A stretch of 64,000 bases of DNA from Shewanella woodyi ATCC 51908 (GCF_000019525.1 NC_010506.1:5642001-5706000); one strand, 5' to 3'; positions 1 to 10,420 are shown, counted from the stretch's first letter. Notes: generated from the letters alone by a model not told the origin. A program made the numbers and translations.

Positions 1-150
1 CAAGGCGTGCTAATTGAAGGCGGTAAACTAGAAGCAACCGAAGTTCTCGCTAAGCATGATGAAAATTACATGCCCCCTGAAGTCGCTGAAGCCATGGGTC
101 AAAGCCATGAAAAGCTAGACTACAATGCAGAGCAAAAATCGGGTTATTAA
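1..150 (+). CDS. ccmE: cytochrome c maturation protein E, C-terminal part
   Basis: These are the last 49 codons of CcmE, the membrane-anchored periplasmic heme chaperone that receives heme from CcmC/D and passes it to the CcmF/H ligation complex. The segment [14 protein letters not shown] is the family signature. The histidine at bases 55-57 corresponds to the residue that binds heme covalently, and the tyrosine four residues later to the axial ligand. The start lies outside the window. An intrinsic terminator follows the stop, so this is the end of its operon. The identification rests on the signature and is firm despite the truncation. Confidence 0.93.
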   Translation, partial: QGVLIEGGKLEATEVLAKHDENYMPPEVAEAMGQSHEKLDYNAEQKSGY

Positions 151-163
151 GCCCTACTAACCT

Positions 164-189
164 AAAAGGCCTCAGTCGAGGCCTTTTTT
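164..189 (+). terminator. terminator after ccmE
   Basis: A 10-bp perfect stem (164-173 with 178-187), a four-base AGTC loop and a run of six T form a classical intrinsic terminator 13 bases after the ccmE stop codon. Confidence 0.9.
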
Positions 190-835
190 GTGCCTAGCTT
201 GCAATACCATCCCGTCTAATTTGTACCTATAGAAAGGCTTTGGCAAAGCTAACTAGTCTATTACCTCCTCGTTATACTTTTACTTGTGCAGTACAACCTT
301 CTTGCAGCTAGCATTCTTATTTGAGAGTTATACCAAGAATACCTATGGGGAAAACGACAATAGAGATATGGTATCTATACTAGGAAGTGAACATAGATAC
401 GGCTATTTCCACTTTAGAGACAAGAGAGCCTCTGAATATATAGCTGAAGAGCCTTAGAGGGCCAACAGCGCTATGAATTCAATCTAATAGCATATGTGTG
501 GTAGTGATGCGGTTAAGTTGCTTTACAAGCTGTTTGAGCGAGCTGAAACTATCATTGTATTTTTGGACTCGATACTACCGAAAACACCTCCGAAAAACAC
601 ACCGAAAGTTTCTAATGCAGTTCAACAACAGTGAAACACCTATCGTAAATATTGTGCAAAGCCCGCGCTCTGATAGGCATTACAATAGGAGCCTTAAATT
701 AGACTTTGTGCTTTTAATAAATGCAGCACATGAATAAAGAGCTTCGATGCTCCGAGAGGTGATACACAGTTAGGAATGGAATGATTAATGTCATTCATTA
801 AATCATGGGCAGTTGGAACGACTATTTCAGGCATA
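190..835. other. intergenic region without a recognisable gene
   Basis: About 650 bases between two convergent terminators hold no gene that I can support. Short open stretches exist (for example 257-454 and 498-737 on the plus strand), but none has a good ribosome binding site or a recognisable product. The second shifts frame around 540-635 relative to a stretch that reads like the proline- and asparagine-rich start of some transposases. A decayed insertion element is possible but unproven. Confidence 0.4.
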
Positions 836-865
836 AAAAAAGCCGGGCTAATGCCCGGCTTTTTT
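836..865 (-). terminator. terminator of the alpha operon (after rplQ)
   Basis: A 13-bp inverted repeat (836-848 with 853-865, loop TAAT) is flanked by A and T runs on both sides. It can terminate rplQ transcripts on the minus strand and anything arriving on the plus strand. Confidence 0.9.
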
Positions 866-881
866 ACAATGAAAACCTTAA

Positions 882-1280
882 TTACTCAGCAGAGTCATCA
901 GCTTCAACAGCTTCAGCATCTTCTGGGCGACCAACTAGTTCAATATACGCCATAGGCGCTTTATCACCAGTACGTAGACCGCACTTAAGGATACGGGTAT
1001 ATCCACCAGGACGTTCCTGGTAGCGTGGACCCAATTCATTGAATAACTTACCTACGACTTCAGCGTCGCGAGTACGAGCAAATGCCAAACGGCGGTTTGC
1101 AACGCTATCACTCTTAGCAAGTGTTATTAGAGGTTCAACTACGCGACGCAGTTCTTTCGCTTTAGCAACAGTAGTCTTGATCACTTCGTGACGGACTAAT
1201 GAGCTAGCCATGTTACGGAACATAGCTTGGCGATGACTGCTGTTACGGTTCAGTTGACGACCACTCTTACGATGGCGCAT
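882..1280 (-). CDS. rplQ: 50S ribosomal protein L17
   Basis: L17 (132 residues; about 127 in E. coli) sits near the exit-tunnel side of the 50S subunit. The N-terminus [20 protein letters not shown] is the family signature, and the tail is acidic and variable. It is the last gene of the alpha operon, 38 bases after rpoA, and is followed directly by the operon terminator. This order (rpsM-rpsK-rpsD-rpoA-rplQ) is standard in gammaproteobacteria. Confidence 0.97.
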   Translation of the reverse strand: MRHRKSGRQLNRNSSHRQAMFRNMASSLVRHEVIKTTVAKAKELRRVVEPLITLAKSDSVANRRLAFARTRDAEVVGKLFNELGPRYQERPGGYTRILKCGLRTGDKAPMAYIELVGRPEDAEAVEADDSAE

Positions 1281-1318
1281 GACTAATCCTTATTACCTAA
1301 TTCTGTACAGATCTGGAC

Positions 1319-2308
1319 TTAAAGGTCGTCTGCTAAACTAGCTGGAGGCCAGTTTTCAAGACGCATACCTAACGACAGTCCGCGAGACGCTAAAACATCC
1401 TTAATTTCAGTAAGAGACTTCTTACCTAGGTTAGGAGTCTTAAGCAACTCAACTTCAGTACGTTGTACCAGATCACCGATATAATGAATCGCTTCAGCCT
1501 TCAAACAGTTAGCTGAACGTACAGTTAGCTCTAAATCGTCGACAGGACGTAGCAAAATCGGATCGAACTCCGGCTTCTCTTCTTTCAACTCTGGCTCAGT
1601 AACATCACGAAGCTCAACAAACGCATCTAGCTGTTCAGCTAAAATGGTTGCACTGCGACGGATAGCTTCCTCAGGATCGATAGTACCGTTTGTGGTCATA
1701 TCAATAACGAGTTTATCTAAGTCAGTACGCTGTTCAACACGTGCAGCTTCTACATTGTAGGCTATACGTGCTACTGGCGAGAATGAAGAATCCACCAACA
1801 AGCGGCCGATAGGGCGTTCGTCGTCTTCAGTTTGTGCACGGGCTGATGCCGGTACATAACCACGACCACGCTCTACACGGATACGCATGCTGACATCATT
1901 ATTACCTGTCAAATGACAGATAACATGGTCAGGATTCATGATGGTAACATCACCATCATGCGTGATATCTGCTGCAGTAACAGGGCCTGCGCCTGACTTA
2001 CTTAACGTAAGCATAGCTTCGTCTTTTCCTTCGACCACTACTGCTAAACCTTTAAGGTTTAGTAGGATCTCAAGAACATCCTCTTGAACGCCTTCCTTGC
2101 TACTGTATTCATGCAGTACACCATCGATCTCTACTTCGGTTACCGCGCAGCCTGGCATTGACGACAATAGGATACGACGCAACGCGTTACCTAAAGTGTG
2201 ACCGAAACCACGTTCTAGCGGCTCAAGTGTAACTTTGGCACGTGTTGGATTAACCTGCTCGATATCAACGAGACGCGGTCTAAGAAATTCTGTAACAGAA
2301 CCCTGCAT
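1319..2308 (-). CDS. rpoA: RNA polymerase subunit alpha
   Basis: Alpha (329 residues, as in E. coli) forms the dimer on which beta and beta' assemble. Residues 1 to about 235 are the assembly domain, including the [15 protein letters not shown] motif near residue 36. After an acidic linker (about 236-250) the C-terminal domain contacts UP elements and activators; its [16 protein letters not shown] helix-hairpin-helix is near residue 293. It lies in the alpha operon 24 bases after rpsD, so its synthesis is coupled to ribosomal proteins. Confidence 0.98.
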   Translation of the reverse strand: MQGSVTEFLRPRLVDIEQVNPTRAKVTLEPLERGFGHTLGNALRRILLSSMPGCAVTEVEIDGVLHEYSSKEGVQEDVLEILLNLKGLAVVVEGKDEAMLTLSKSGAGPVTAADITHDGDVTIMNPDHVICHLTGNNDVSMRIRVERGRGYVPASARAQTEDDERPIGRLLVDSSFSPVARIAYNVEAARVEQRTDLDKLVIDMTTNGTIDPEEAIRRSATILAEQLDAFVELRDVTEPELKEEKPEFDPILLRPVDDLELTVRSANCLKAEAIHYIGDLVQRTEVELLKTPNLGKKSLTEIKDVLASRGLSLGMRLENWPPASLADDL

Positions 2309-2332
2309 TGTGTCCTCTCTTTTGTATTAACT

Positions 2333-2953
2333 TTACTTAGAGTAAAGTTCGACGATGAGCTGTTCGTTAATTTCCGCAGATAAATCACTACGCTCTGGTA
2401 GACGCTTGAAAGCACCTTCCATCTTAGTGTTATCAACTTCAACCCATGTTGGCTTTTCGCGTTGAGAAGAAACTTCCAAAGCAGCAATAATACGTGCTTG
2501 CTTCTTAGACTTCTCACGAATGCTAATTACATCATTCGCAGACACTTTGAATGATGGAATGTTAACAACGCTGCCGTTTACCATAATAGACTTATGGCTT
2601 ACTAGCTGACGTGCTTCTGCACGTGTAGCACCGAAGCCCATACGGTATACAACGTTATCAAGACGGGTTTCTAAAAGAGTAAGTAGGTTCTCACCAGTGT
2701 TACCTTTAGTACGTGCAGCGTCTTTGTAGTAGTTACGGAATTGCTTTTCTAGCACACCGTAAGTACGACGAACTTTTTGCTTCTCGCGTAGCTGAACACC
2801 ATACTCAGACAGACGGGTCTTACGAGCGCCGTGTTGTCCAGGTGCAGTTTCAAGCTTACACTTCGAATCGATTGCTCTCACGCCGCTTTTTAGGAAAAGG
2901 TCTGTACCTTCTCTGCGGCTGAGCTTGAGCTTTGGACCCAAGTATCTTGCCAT
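2333..2953 (-). CDS. rpsD: 30S ribosomal protein S4
   Basis: S4 (206 residues) is a primary 16S-binding assembly protein and, in enterobacteria, the translational repressor of the alpha operon through a pseudoknot ahead of rpsM. The S4-type RNA-binding domain is visible around residues 95-155 ([20 protein letters not shown]). A leader resembling the target lies at 3754-3834, so the same feedback is likely here. The gene is 36 bases after rpsK. Confidence 0.97.
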   Translation of the reverse strand: MARYLGPKLKLSRREGTDLFLKSGVRAIDSKCKLETAPGQHGARKTRLSEYGVQLREKQKVRRTYGVLEKQFRNYYKDAARTKGNTGENLLTLLETRLDNVVYRMGFGATRAEARQLVSHKSIMVNGSVVNIPSFKVSANDVISIREKSKKQARIIAALEVSSQREKPTWVEVDNTKMEGAFKRLPERSDLSAEINEQLIVELYSK

Positions 2954-2989
2954 GTTCTTTCTCCAACTATCCTATTTAAAAACGACGAG

Positions 2990-3382
2990 TTATACGCGAC
3001 GCTTCTTAGGAGGACGACAACCATTATGAGGGATAGGCGTCACATCGGTAATGTTAGTTATCTTATAACCAACCGAGTTTAGTGCACGAATCGCAGATTC
3101 GCGCCCTGGACCTGGACCCTTTACAAAAACTTCAAGGTTTTTAACACCGTAATCCTGAGCAGCAACACCTGCACGCTCAGCAGCAACCTGTGCAGCAAAA
3201 GGAGTAGATTTACGTGAACCACGGAAACCTGAACCACCAGAAGTTGCCCAAGATAGTGCATTACCTTGACGATCAGTAATGGTAATAATTGTGTTGTTGA
3301 AAGAAGCATGGATATGAGCCATGCCATCAGCAACCTGTTTACGTACACGCTTACGCGGAGAACGTGACGGACTTTTAGCCAT
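2990..3382 (-). CDS. rpsK: 30S ribosomal protein S11
   Basis: S11 (130 residues) lines the platform of the small subunit near the E site. It shows the usual basic N-terminus, the segment [25 protein letters not shown] and the conserved tail [15 protein letters not shown]. It lies 14 bases after rpsM, within the alpha operon. Confidence 0.97.
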
Positions 3383-3396
3383 ATTGGATTACCCCG

Positions 3397-3753
3397 TTAC
3401 TTTCTAATTGGTTTACGTGGACCTTTACGCGTACGCGCATTGGTCTTTGTACGTTGCCCACGAAGAGGCAGGCTACGACGGTGACGTATTCCACGGTAAC
3501 AACCAAGGTCCATAAGACGTTTGATGTTCATGGAAACTTCACGACGCAAATCACCTTCTACAGTGTATTCGGCAACTGCTTCGCGTAGTGTATCAATTTG
3601 AGCTTCGCTCAATTCCTTGATCTTAGCGTCTTCAGCAACAGAAGTAGCCGCGCAGATTGCTCTAGCACGAGTACGGCCGATGCCGAAAATACCAGTCAAT
3701 GCAATGACGGTATGCTTATGATCAGGAATGTTAATGCCAGCGATACGGGCCAC
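3397..3753 (-). CDS. rpsM: 30S ribosomal protein S13
   Basis: S13 (118 residues) sits in the head of the 30S subunit and contacts the P-site tRNA and L5 across the subunit bridge. [14 protein letters not shown] at the start and the basic GPRKPIRK tail are diagnostic. The start codon is GTG (bases 3751-3753 read on the minus strand) behind a GGAG site, as in E. coli. The rare start and the structured leader upstream fit translational control of the alpha operon by S4. Confidence 0.97.
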   Translation of the reverse strand: MARIAGINIPDHKHTVIALTGIFGIGRTRARAICAATSVAEDAKIKELSEAQIDTLREAVAEYTVEGDLRREVSMNIKRLMDLGCYRGIRHRRSLPLRGQRTKTNARTRKGPRKPIRK

Positions 3754-3834
3754 TATGCACTCCTAAATAGTTAATGGTTATCTGTGAAAAGCCCGGTAGG
3801 ATACTCGACAGATAACGGTTTTGCAAATAAAATT
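3754..3834 (-). promoter_or_regulatory. alpha operon leader, probable S4 target
   Basis: The 80 bases before the rpsM GTG resemble the E. coli alpha leader: a GAGTATCC-like stretch, then GGGCTTTTCAC, then the GGAGTGCATAGTGG ribosome binding and start region. In E. coli S4 binds a pseudoknot here and traps the ribosome. That the same pseudoknot forms here is an inference from sequence similarity. Confidence 0.6.
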
Positions 3835-3861
3835 TTGTTCAGCCCGAACAGGGCTGAACAA
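3835..3861 (-). terminator. hairpin between rpmJ and rpsM (spc/alpha boundary)
   Basis: An 11-bp perfect stem (3835-3845 with 3851-3861) with a five-base loop starts seven bases after the rpmJ stop. It is followed on the minus strand only by AAAATTTT, a weak U tract. It probably gives partial termination at the spc/alpha junction or protects a processed 3' end, rather than full termination, since no clear alpha promoter was found downstream. Confidence 0.6.
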
Positions 3862-3867
3862 ATGTTG

Positions 3868-3981
3868 TTAGCCTTGACGCTGTTTGTGTTTAGGTTCAAC
3901 ACAAATCACGCGTACAACGCCACTACGTTTGATGATCTTGCAATTACGGCAGATCTTCTTCACGGAAGCTCGAACTTTCAT
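3868..3981 (-). CDS. rpmJ: 50S ribosomal protein L36
   Basis: This 37-codon gene encodes L36. The protein starts [14 protein letters not shown] and has Cys11, Cys14, Cys27 and His32, the zinc-ribbon ligands of the zinc-binding form. L36 binds 23S rRNA late in 50S assembly. It lies 23 bases after secY as the last gene of the spc operon, its normal place in gammaproteobacteria. Confidence 0.96.
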
Positions 3982-4004
3982 TTCATCACTCCGAGAAAAC
4001 TTTC

Positions 4005-5345
4005 TTAGCGACCAAAGCGATCTAAATTCGCTTTGTTAACTAGGTTAGCTTTCTTCATTACAGATTCATATTGATGAGACATCATATGGGTCTGAACTTG
4101 AGCCATGAAGTCCATGATTACGACTACCATAATAAGTAGTGAAGTACCGCCAAAATAGAACTGTACTTTCCACGTAATTAACATGAACTCCGGAATTAAA
4201 CAGATAAAGGTAATGTACAATGCGCCAGCTAATGTCAAGCGAGTCATAACTTTATCAATGTAACGCGAAGTCTGTTCTCCAGGACGGATCCCGGGAATAA
4301 ACGCACCACTCTTCTTCAAGTTATCTGCTGTCTCACGCGGGTTGAACACCAACGCAGTATAGAAGAAACAGAAGAAGATGATTGCTGACGCATACAATAA
4401 TGAGTAGAGCGGCTGTCCTGGTGACACAGCAAGTGAAAAATCACTTAACCATGATAAGGACTCATTTTGACCAAACCACTGAGCCAGTGTGCCTGGGAAC
4501 AAAATGATGCTCGACGCAAAAATTGGTGGTATTACGCCTGCCATGTTTATCTTCAGAGGTAGATGTGTACTCTGCGCTGCAAACACCTTACGGCCCTGCT
4601 GACGCTTAGCATAGTTAACGACGATACGACGCTGACCACGTTCCACAAATACAACGAAATAAGTTACGGCAAATACAATAACAGCAATCAACAACAATAC
4701 GAGTACGTTCAAGTCACCTTGACGCGCCTGCTCAGCCGTTTGGCCGATAGCAGATGGTAGGCCAGCAACAATACCTGCGAAAATTAATATCGAGATACCG
4801 TTTCCTATGCCTCGTTCGGTGATCTGCTCACCTAGCCACATAAGGAACATAGTTCCTGTCACTAGACTCACAACAGCAACAAAGTAAAAACCAAATCCAA
4901 GATTTACTACTAAACCTGGAACTAAGTTTGGTAAACCTGTTGCGATACCGACTGCCTGGAATGTACCCAGGACCAATGTGCCATATCGTGTATATTGACT
5001 GATCTTCTTACGACCAGATTCGCCTTCCTTTTTCAGTTCGGCTAATGCTGGGTGTACCACAGTCAATAGTTGCATGATAATCGACGCCGAAATATACGGC
5101 ATGATACCTAATGCAAAGATAGAAGCACGTTCAAGGGCACCACCAGAGAACATGTTAAACATGCCTAGGATGGTCCCCTTCTGCTGATTGAACAGCTCTG
5201 CTAATACAGCAGCGTCAATACCAGGAATTGGTACAAACGAACCGGCTCTAAAGACGATAATTGCACCAATCACGAACAGGAGGCGAGTCTTCAGTTCTGA
5301 AAATCCACCTTTCGCGCTTTTTAAATCAAGTCCTGGTTTTGCCAT
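4005..5345 (-). CDS. secY: protein translocase subunit SecY
   Basis: SecY (446 residues from this start) is the ten-helix channel of the SecYEG translocon in the inner membrane. Visible marks are the N-terminal [13 protein letters not shown] region, the plug-side stretch [23 protein letters not shown] and the conserved [21 protein letters not shown] loop. An in-frame ATG lies 54 bases further upstream, but it would overlap rplO and add a non-family tail, so [14 protein letters not shown] is taken as the start. Seven bases separate it from rplO. Confidence 0.97.
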
Positions 5346-5352
5346 CGACGTA

Positions 5353-5787
5353 TTATTCCTCGATCTTTCCGCCGGCAGCTTCAATAGCTGCACGTGCACC
5401 TTTGGTTACCTTAAGACCTTTTACGGTCACTGGGCGCTCAATGGTACCTGAAAGAACGATTTTAGCAAACTGTATGTTGCGAGTAACAAGATTCGCATCT
5501 TTCAGTGTACTCAAATCGACAACATCACCGTTAACTTTAGCTAGTTCACTAATACGAACTTCGGCTGAAACCATCGCTTTACGCGAGGTAAAACCAAACT
5601 TAGGCAAACGAATCTTAAGTGGCATTTGACCACCCTCGAAACCGATGCGAACACCGCCGCCTGAACGAGACTTCTGACCTTTGTGACCGCGGCCACAAGT
5701 TTTACCAGTGCCTGAACCGATACCGCGACCTACACGCTTAGCAGCTGACTTAGAGCCTGCTGCTGGAGATAGAGTATTTAAACGCAT
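5353..5787 (-). CDS. rplO: 50S ribosomal protein L15
   Basis: L15 (144 residues) joins late in 50S assembly and contacts domain II of 23S rRNA. The glycine/arginine-rich N-terminal part ([20 protein letters not shown], residues 18-37) threads into rRNA, and the C-terminal half is globular. It is two bases from rpmD in the spc operon. Confidence 0.97.
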   Translation of the reverse strand: MRLNTLSPAAGSKSAAKRVGRGIGSGTGKTCGRGHKGQKSRSGGGVRIGFEGGQMPLKIRLPKFGFTSRKAMVSAEVRISELAKVNGDVVDLSTLKDANLVTRNIQFAKIVLSGTIERPVTVKGLKVTKGARAAIEAAGGKIEE

Positions 5788-5789
5788 TA

Positions 5790-5972
5790 TTAATCCTCCA
5801 CCTTAACCATGTAGTAAACCTTGTTAATCATACCGCGAACAGAAGGAGTATCTTCAACTTCGACAGTGTGATTAATACGGCGTAGACCTAGACCTAATAG
5901 AGACGCACGGTGCTTTGGTAAGCGGCCGATAGAACTTTTAGTCTGAGTTACTTTAATTGTTTTAGTAGCCAT
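5790..5972 (-). CDS. rpmD: 50S ribosomal protein L30
   Basis: L30 (60 residues) is a small compact 50S protein. The stretch [20 protein letters not shown] is the family hallmark. It is tightly packed between rpsE (6 bases) and rplO (2 bases), as in other spc operons. Confidence 0.96.
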   Translation of the reverse strand: MATKTIKVTQTKSSIGRLPKHRASLLGLGLRRINHTVEVEDTPSVRGMINKVYYMVKVED

Positions 5973-5978
5973 GGTGCA

Positions 5979-6485
5979 TTAACCTCGAATTTCATCAACA
6001 TTCAGGCCACGCTTAGCTGCGATTTGTGATGGTGACTTCATGTGCACCAACGCATCGACAGTTGCGCGAACGATGTTGATCGGGTTAGTAGAACCGTATG
6101 CTTTCGACAGAACGTTATGAACGCCTGCTACTTCCAATACGGCACGCATTGCGCCACCGGCAATAATACCGGTACCGTCTGATGCTGGCTGCATGTATAC
6201 ACGCGAACCAGTGTGACGGCCCTTTACAGGGTGGTGCAGAGTACCATTGTTCAATTCAACAGAAACGATGTTACGGCGAGCCTTTTCCATCGCTTTCTGA
6301 ATTGCTGCAGGTACTTCACGCGCTTTACCATAGCCAAAGCCAACTTTACCATTACCATCACCGACTACAGTTAGTGCAGTGAAGCTAAAGATACGTCCGC
6401 CTTTAACTACTTTAGAAACACGATTTACTGCAACTAATTTCTCTTGCAGATCGTCTTTTTGCTGTTGAGCTTCAAATTTAGCCAT
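5979..6485 (-). CDS. rpsE: 30S ribosomal protein S5
   Basis: S5 (168 residues) sits at the mRNA entry side of the 30S subunit and influences accuracy and helicase action. The double-stranded RNA-binding-like N domain (about residues 12-75, [26 protein letters not shown]) and the C domain with [13 protein letters not shown] (about 110-122) are both complete. It belongs to the spc operon, 13 bases after rplR. Confidence 0.97.
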   Translation of the reverse strand: MAKFEAQQQKDDLQEKLVAVNRVSKVVKGGRIFSFTALTVVGDGNGKVGFGYGKAREVPAAIQKAMEKARRNIVSVELNNGTLHHPVKGRHTGSRVYMQPASDGTGIIAGGAMRAVLEVAGVHNVLSKAYGSTNPINIVRATVDALVHMKSPSQIAAKRGLNVDEIRG

Positions 6486-6498
6486 TTTTCATCATTCC

Positions 6499-6849
6499 TT
6501 AGAACTTGAGGCCAGCTTCACGAGCGGCGTCTGCTAGAGCAGCAACACGGCCGTGATACTTGAAACCGGAACGATCGAATGCAACTACAGTTACGCCTTT
6601 TTCGATAGCACGCTCAGCAACGGTTTTACCCACTACTTTAGCTGCATCAACGTTACCTGTGTACTTTAGCTGCTCTGTTACCGCTTTCTCAGCAGTAGAA
6701 GCTGACGCCAAAACCTGTGAATCAGGGCTAATTACCTGAGCATAGGTGTGACGTGGTGTACGATGTACAACCAGACGGTTAACGCCCAGCTCTTGGATCT
6801 TCTTACGACCGCGTAGTGCGCGACGCAAGCGAGATGTTTTCTTATCCAT
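6499..6849 (-). CDS. rplR: 50S ribosomal protein L18
   Basis: L18 (116 residues) binds 5S rRNA together with L5 and helps bring it into the 50S subunit. The basic N-terminus ([17 protein letters not shown]) and the conserved [22 protein letters not shown] near the C-terminus identify it. It lies 10 bases after rplF. Confidence 0.97.
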   Translation of the reverse strand: MDKKTSRLRRALRGRKKIQELGVNRLVVHRTPRHTYAQVISPDSQVLASASTAEKAVTEQLKYTGNVDAAKVVGKTVAERAIEKGVTVVAFDRSGFKYHGRVAALADAAREAGLKF

Positions 6850-6859
6850 ATCGCGTTAC

Positions 6860-7390
6860 CTACTTCTTCTTAGCCTCTTTACGACGTACTTGTTCGTCAG
6901 CGTAGCGAACACCTTTACCTTTGTAAGGCTCTGGTGGACGGTAGCCGCGAATCTCAGCTGCTACTTGACCTACAAGCTGCTTATCAGTACCAGTAAGTAC
7001 GATTTCAGTTTGAGAAGGACAAACAGCTGATACGCCGTCTGGGAGTTCGTGTACTAGTGGGTGAGAGAAACCTAGAGTTAAATCAACGCCGTTACCAGCG
7101 ATTTTCGCACGGTAACCAACACCAATTAACTGAAGTTTCTTTTCAAAACCTTCTGTAACACCAACAACCATGTTATTGATTAAAGCTCGAGCTGTACCTG
7201 CTTGAGCGTTAGTTTTAACGCCTTCAACAGAACTACACTTGATTTCGTTATCTTCAACAACAACGATAACATCAGTGTTAATTACTCGAGTCAAACTACC
7301 TTTAGTACCTTTTACGGTGATAGTTTGTTCGTTTAAAGTCACTTCTACGCCTGCAGGGATAGCGACTGGTGCTTTTGCGACACGAGACAT
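6860..7390 (-). CDS. rplF: 50S ribosomal protein L6
   Basis: L6 (176 residues) sits at the base of the L7/L12 stalk near the factor-binding site. Two related domains are visible, and the C-terminal signature [18 protein letters not shown] (about residues 147-164) is intact. It lies in the spc operon 10 bases after rpsH. Confidence 0.97.
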   Translation of the reverse strand: MSRVAKAPVAIPAGVEVTLNEQTITVKGTKGSLTRVINTDVIVVVEDNEIKCSSVEGVKTNAQAGTARALINNMVVGVTEGFEKKLQLIGVGYRAKIAGNGVDLTLGFSHPLVHELPDGVSAVCPSQTEIVLTGTDKQLVGQVAAEIRGYRPPEPYKGKGVRYADEQVRRKEAKKK

Positions 7391-7400
7391 TGCTAGCTCC

Positions 7401-7793
7401 TTATGCTACGTAGCAGATAACTTCCCCGCCCATGCCATTTTGGCGGGCAGTACGATCAGTCATCAAACCTTTAGAAGTGGACACAATAGCGACACCCAGT
7501 CCGCCCATAACCTTTGGTAGTTCGTCTTTACCTTTGTAAATACGAAGACCAGGACGGCTAACGCGCTGGATAGTCTCAACGACTGGCTGACCTTGGAAAT
7601 ACTTTAAAGTGATTTCAAGAACAGGCTTGGCTTCATCTGCTACGGCGTAGTCAGTGATATAACCTTCTTCTTTAAGCGTTTTCGCGATAGCGATTTTTAG
7701 CTTAGCAGAAGGCATAGTTACTGAAACGTGTTTAGCAGCTTGGCCATTACGAATACGGGTTAACATATCCGCTATAGGATCTTGCATGCTCAT
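7401..7793 (-). CDS. rpsH: 30S ribosomal protein S8
   Basis: S8 (130 residues) is a primary 16S-binding protein and, in E. coli, the translational repressor of the spc operon, acting at the rplE start. [18 protein letters not shown] and the C-terminal [20 protein letters not shown] are family signatures. The MSMQD start is favoured because it matches the E. coli N-terminus exactly. Confidence 0.97.
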
Positions 7794-7817
7794 ATAAGCT
7801 TACTCCGTGACAAGTGG

Positions 7818-8123
7818 TTACCAGCTGGCCTTGCGTAGACCAGGAACTTCACCGCGCATAGTAGCTTCACGTAATTTAATACGGCTTAAGCCGAATTTAC
7901 GTAAGTAACCATGTGGGCGACCAGTTTGACTACAACGATTGCGCTGACGCGCTGCGCTAGAGTCACGTGGTAGACCTTGCAACTTAAGAACTGCATCCCA
8001 ACGGTCATCATCAGATGTAGTTGGATTGTTAATGATAGCCTTAAGAGCTAGACGCTTTTCAGCGAACTTAGCCACGAGCTTGGCACGTTTTACTTCACGT
8101 GCTTTCATTGAACTTTTTGCCAT
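7818..8123 (-). CDS. rpsN: 30S ribosomal protein S14
   Basis: S14 (101 residues) is in the head of the 30S subunit. The start [16 protein letters not shown] matches the family. An in-frame ATG 66 bases further upstream lies inside rplE and is not used. This is the longer, zinc-independent form: only one cysteine ([21 protein letters not shown]) is present instead of the CxxC pairs of the short form. Confidence 0.96.
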   Translation of the reverse strand: MAKSSMKAREVKRAKLVAKFAEKRLALKAIINNPTTSDDDRWDAVLKLQGLPRDSSAARQRNRCSQTGRPHGYLRKFGLSRIKLREATMRGEVPGLRKASW

Positions 8124-8133
8124 TACGCTACCC

Positions 8134-8673
8134 TTATTTCTTGAATGGGAAGTTAAAGGCTTCAAGCAGAGCTCGGCCTTCTTCGTCATTCTTCGCAGAA
8201 GTAGTGATTACAATATCCATACCGCGGATCTTATCGATTTTATCGTATTGGATCTCTGGAAAGATGATTTGCTCACGTACACCCATTGCGTAGTTACCAC
8301 GGCCATCGAACGACTTAGTGCTCATGCCACGGAAATCACGAATACGCGGGATTGCGATATCAACTAAACGCTCTAAGAATTCCCACATACGCTCACCGCG
8401 CAGTGTAACCTTACAGCCTATCGGGTAGCCTTCACGGATTTTAAAACCAGCCACTGACTTACGAGCTACAGTCACTACTGGCTTTTGACCTGCGATAGCA
8501 GTCATGTCACGAAGCGCATGCTCCATAACTTTCTTATCTGCTACTGCTTCGCCAACACCCATGTTAAGGGTGATTTTCTCAATCCGAGGGACTTGCATGA
8601 CACTGGTAAAACCAAACTTCTTTTGAAGTTCAGGGCTAACAGTCTCTTGATATTTATCATGCAGTTTCGCCAT
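8134..8673 (-). CDS. rplE: 50S ribosomal protein L5
   Basis: L5 (179 residues) binds 5S rRNA and contacts the P-site tRNA and S13. Family stretches are [20 protein letters not shown] and [21 protein letters not shown]. In E. coli S8 represses the operon at the region around this start. No check of that structure was possible here. It lies 12 bases after rplX. Confidence 0.97.
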   Translation of the reverse strand: MAKLHDKYQETVSPELQKKFGFTSVMQVPRIEKITLNMGVGEAVADKKVMEHALRDMTAIAGQKPVVTVARKSVAGFKIREGYPIGCKVTLRGERMWEFLERLVDIAIPRIRDFRGMSTKSFDGRGNYAMGVREQIIFPEIQYDKIDKIRGMDIVITTSAKNDEEGRALLEAFNFPFKK

Positions 8674-8685
8674 CGTTTACTCCAA

Positions 8686-9000
8686 TTACTTAACGAGTTC
8701 ACTGTTAGACTTAAAGAAACGAACTTTCTTACCGTCTTCTAGTCGGAAACCTACGCGATCAGCTTTGCCAGTGGCAGAGTTGAAAATCGCTACGTTTGAT
8801 GCTTGTATCGGTGCTTCTTGCTCAACAATACCGCCAGCTACGCCCAATTGTGGGTTTGGCTTCTGGTGTTTCTTAACAAGATTAACGCCTTCAACAATTA
8901 ATTTACCAGTAGGAAGAACCTGAGAAACTTTTGCACGTTTCCCTTTATCTTTACCTGCTAGTACTACTACTTCGTCTTCGCGACGGATTTTAGCTGCCAT
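8686..9000 (-). CDS. rplX: 50S ribosomal protein L24
   Basis: L24 (104 residues) is an early 50S assembly initiator that binds the 5' end of 23S rRNA. The KOW motif ([22 protein letters not shown], about residues 8-29) is clear. It lies between rplN and rplE in the spc operon. Confidence 0.97.
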   Translation of the reverse strand: MAAKIRREDEVVVLAGKDKGKRAKVSQVLPTGKLIVEGVNLVKKHQKPNPQLGVAGGIVEQEAPIQASNVAIFNSATGKADRVGFRLEDGKKVRFFKSNSELVK

Positions 9001-9011
9001 TTGAAGCTCCT

Positions 9012-9380
9012 TTACAGTACTTCAGGGGCCAGAGAAACAATTTTCATAAATTGTTCTGTACGCAATTCACGCGTCACTGGGCCAAAGATACGAGTACCAA
9101 TCGGTGCATTGTTTGCGTTAAGCAAAACTGCTGCGTTCCGATCGAAGCGAATGACAGAACCGTCTGGACGACGAACGCCTTTCTTAGTACGAACTACAAC
9201 CGCGCTATAAACATCACCTTTCTTCGCTTTACCGCGAGGAATAGCTTCTTTAACAGAAACCTTGATGATATCGCCGATACCGGCATAACGACGGTGAGAT
9301 CCACCTAAGACCTTAATACACTGAACTCTACGAGCGCCACTGTTGCAGGCAACATCTAGAGTCGATTGCATTTGGATCAT
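9012..9380 (-). CDS. rplN: 50S ribosomal protein L14
   Basis: L14 (122 residues) lies at the subunit interface and forms bridges to 16S r[30 protein letters not shown] is the expected N-terminus. It is the first gene of the spc operon: 179 bases upstream hold the S10 operon terminator, a promoter and a leader. Confidence 0.97.
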   Translation of the reverse strand: MIQMQSTLDVACNSGARRVQCIKVLGGSHRRYAGIGDIIKVSVKEAIPRGKAKKGDVYSAVVVRTKKGVRRPDGSVIRFDRNAAVLLNANNAPIGTRIFGPVTRELRTEQFMKIVSLAPEVL

Positions 9381-9466
9381 TGTAAATGCTCCGCTAACGT
9401 TACTTCACATCCCCACATTGGGGCTACTATTTGTCCAACTTTTGACGAATCTTTTGTCAAAATTGG
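9381..9466 (-). promoter_or_regulatory. spc operon 5' leader with terminal hairpin
   Basis: From the predicted start near 9466 the leader begins at once with an imperfect stem-loop (9435-9466; TTTTGAC pairing with GTCAAAA, extended by CCAA/TTGG). A second hairpin, CCCC-AATGT-GGGG, lies at about 9411-9423. The rplN ribosome binding site (GGAG) follows. Confidence 0.55.
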
Positions 9467-9472
9467 CGCGCA

Positions 9473-9481
9473 AGTATAACA
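9473..9481 (-). promoter_or_regulatory. spc operon promoter (extended -10)
   Basis: On the minus strand TGTTATACT gives a TATACT -10 with an upstream TG, an extended -10. No good -35 is present at 16-18 bases. It lies between the S10 terminator and rplN, where the spc promoter lies in E. coli. Confidence 0.6.
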
Positions 9482-9504
9482 CCCGATTTTAGGAATAGAT
9501 AGTA

Positions 9505-9540
9505 TTAAAATAAAAACGGCTCCATTGGAAGGAGCCGTTT
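9505..9540 (-). terminator. S10 operon terminator (after rpsQ)
   Basis: A 10-bp stem (9514-9523 with 9531-9540, seven-base loop), followed on the minus strand by TTTTTATTTT, is a strong intrinsic terminator 20 bases after the rpsQ stop. Confidence 0.9.
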
Positions 9541-9559
9541 CGGTAAAAGCTTAATAAAA

Positions 9560-9808
9560 TTAAGCTTTAGTCACTACTTCAACCAGAGTCCAAGACTTAG
9601 TCTTAGACAGCGGACGGCATTCGCGAATAGTCACGACATCGCCAGCATTACACTGATTTTGTTCGTCATGTGCATGGATCTTAGTAGTACGCTTAAGGAA
9701 CTTCCCGTATAAAGGATGCTTAACCTTACGCTCAATAGCTACAGTGATAGACTTGTCCATCTTGTTGCTAAGTACACGACCCTGCAAAGTACGGATAGTA
9801 TCAGACAT
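9560..9808 (-). CDS. rpsQ: 30S ribosomal protein S17
   Basis: S17 (82 residues) is a primary 16S-binding protein in the body of the 30S subunit. [27 protein letters not shown] is the family signature. It is the last gene of the S10 operon and overlaps rpmC by one base, which suggests translational coupling. Confidence 0.97.
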   Translation of the reverse strand: MSDTIRTLQGRVLSNKMDKSITVAIERKVKHPLYGKFLKRTTKIHAHDEQNQCNAGDVVTIRECRPLSKTKSWTLVEVVTKA

Positions 9809-9999
9809 TATGCACCCGCCTTAGAAGTAATAATGGTCTTAACGCGCGCAATGTTGCGACGCACGATTTTAAGCTGATGAGTCTGAGTCAACTGACCAGT
9901 GGCGTGTTGCATACGCAGATTAAACTGCTCACGCAGCAGACCAAGCAGTTCAGCGTTCAATTCTTCAACGCTCTTTTCTGTTAGTTCGCTCGCTTTCAT
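9808..9999 (-). CDS. rpmC: 50S ribosomal protein L29
   Basis: L29 (63 residues) is a two-helix protein near the peptide exit, next to L23. [21 protein letters not shown] matches the family core. It overlaps both neighbours (rplP and rpsQ) by a single base, so the three genes are probably translationally coupled. Confidence 0.97.
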
Positions 10000-10409
10000 T
10001 ACATCACCGTCTTAGTTACAAAGGTAGTCTTAAGAGGTAGTTTGGCAGCAGCAAGAGCGAAAGCTTCACGAGCTAACTCCTCTGATACACCATCCATCTC
10101 ATAAAGAACCTTACCTGGTTGAATCTGGCAAACCCAGTATTCAACGTTACCCTTACCTTTACCCATACGCACTTCAAGAGGCTTAGAGGTAATTGGCTTG
10201 TCAGGGAAAACGCGGATCCAGATTTGACCTTGACGTTTAATGTGACGTGTCATCGCACGACGTGCAGCTTCGATCTGACGCGCAGTCAAACGACCACGAC
10301 CAACAGCCTTCAGACCGAAATCACCGAAGCTAACTTCAGTGCCGTTCGCAAGACCACGGTTGCGGCCTTTGAACATTTTACGAAACTTCATTCGTTTTGG
10401 TTGCAGCAT
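9999..10409 (-). CDS. rplP: 50S ribosomal protein L16
   Basis: L16 (136 residues) helps organise the A-site and the peptidyl transferase region. The N-terminal [19 protein letters not shown] and central [19 protein letters not shown] are diagnostic. The [19 protein letters not shown] segment contains the conserved arginine region that is hydroxylated in some bacteria. It lies 11 bases after rpsC. Confidence 0.97.
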
Positions 10410-10420
10410 TGCCAGCTCTC

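Noticed and set aside
257..454. Open stretch ending HRYGYFHFRDKRASEYIAEEP
   Set aside because: It has a protein-like composition but no start signal and no family match I can name. It is kept only as part of the intergenic note.
498..737. 79-codon open frame after ccmE
   Set aside because: No ribosome binding site, no recognisable product and frame breaks in the surrounding sequence. At most it is a relic.
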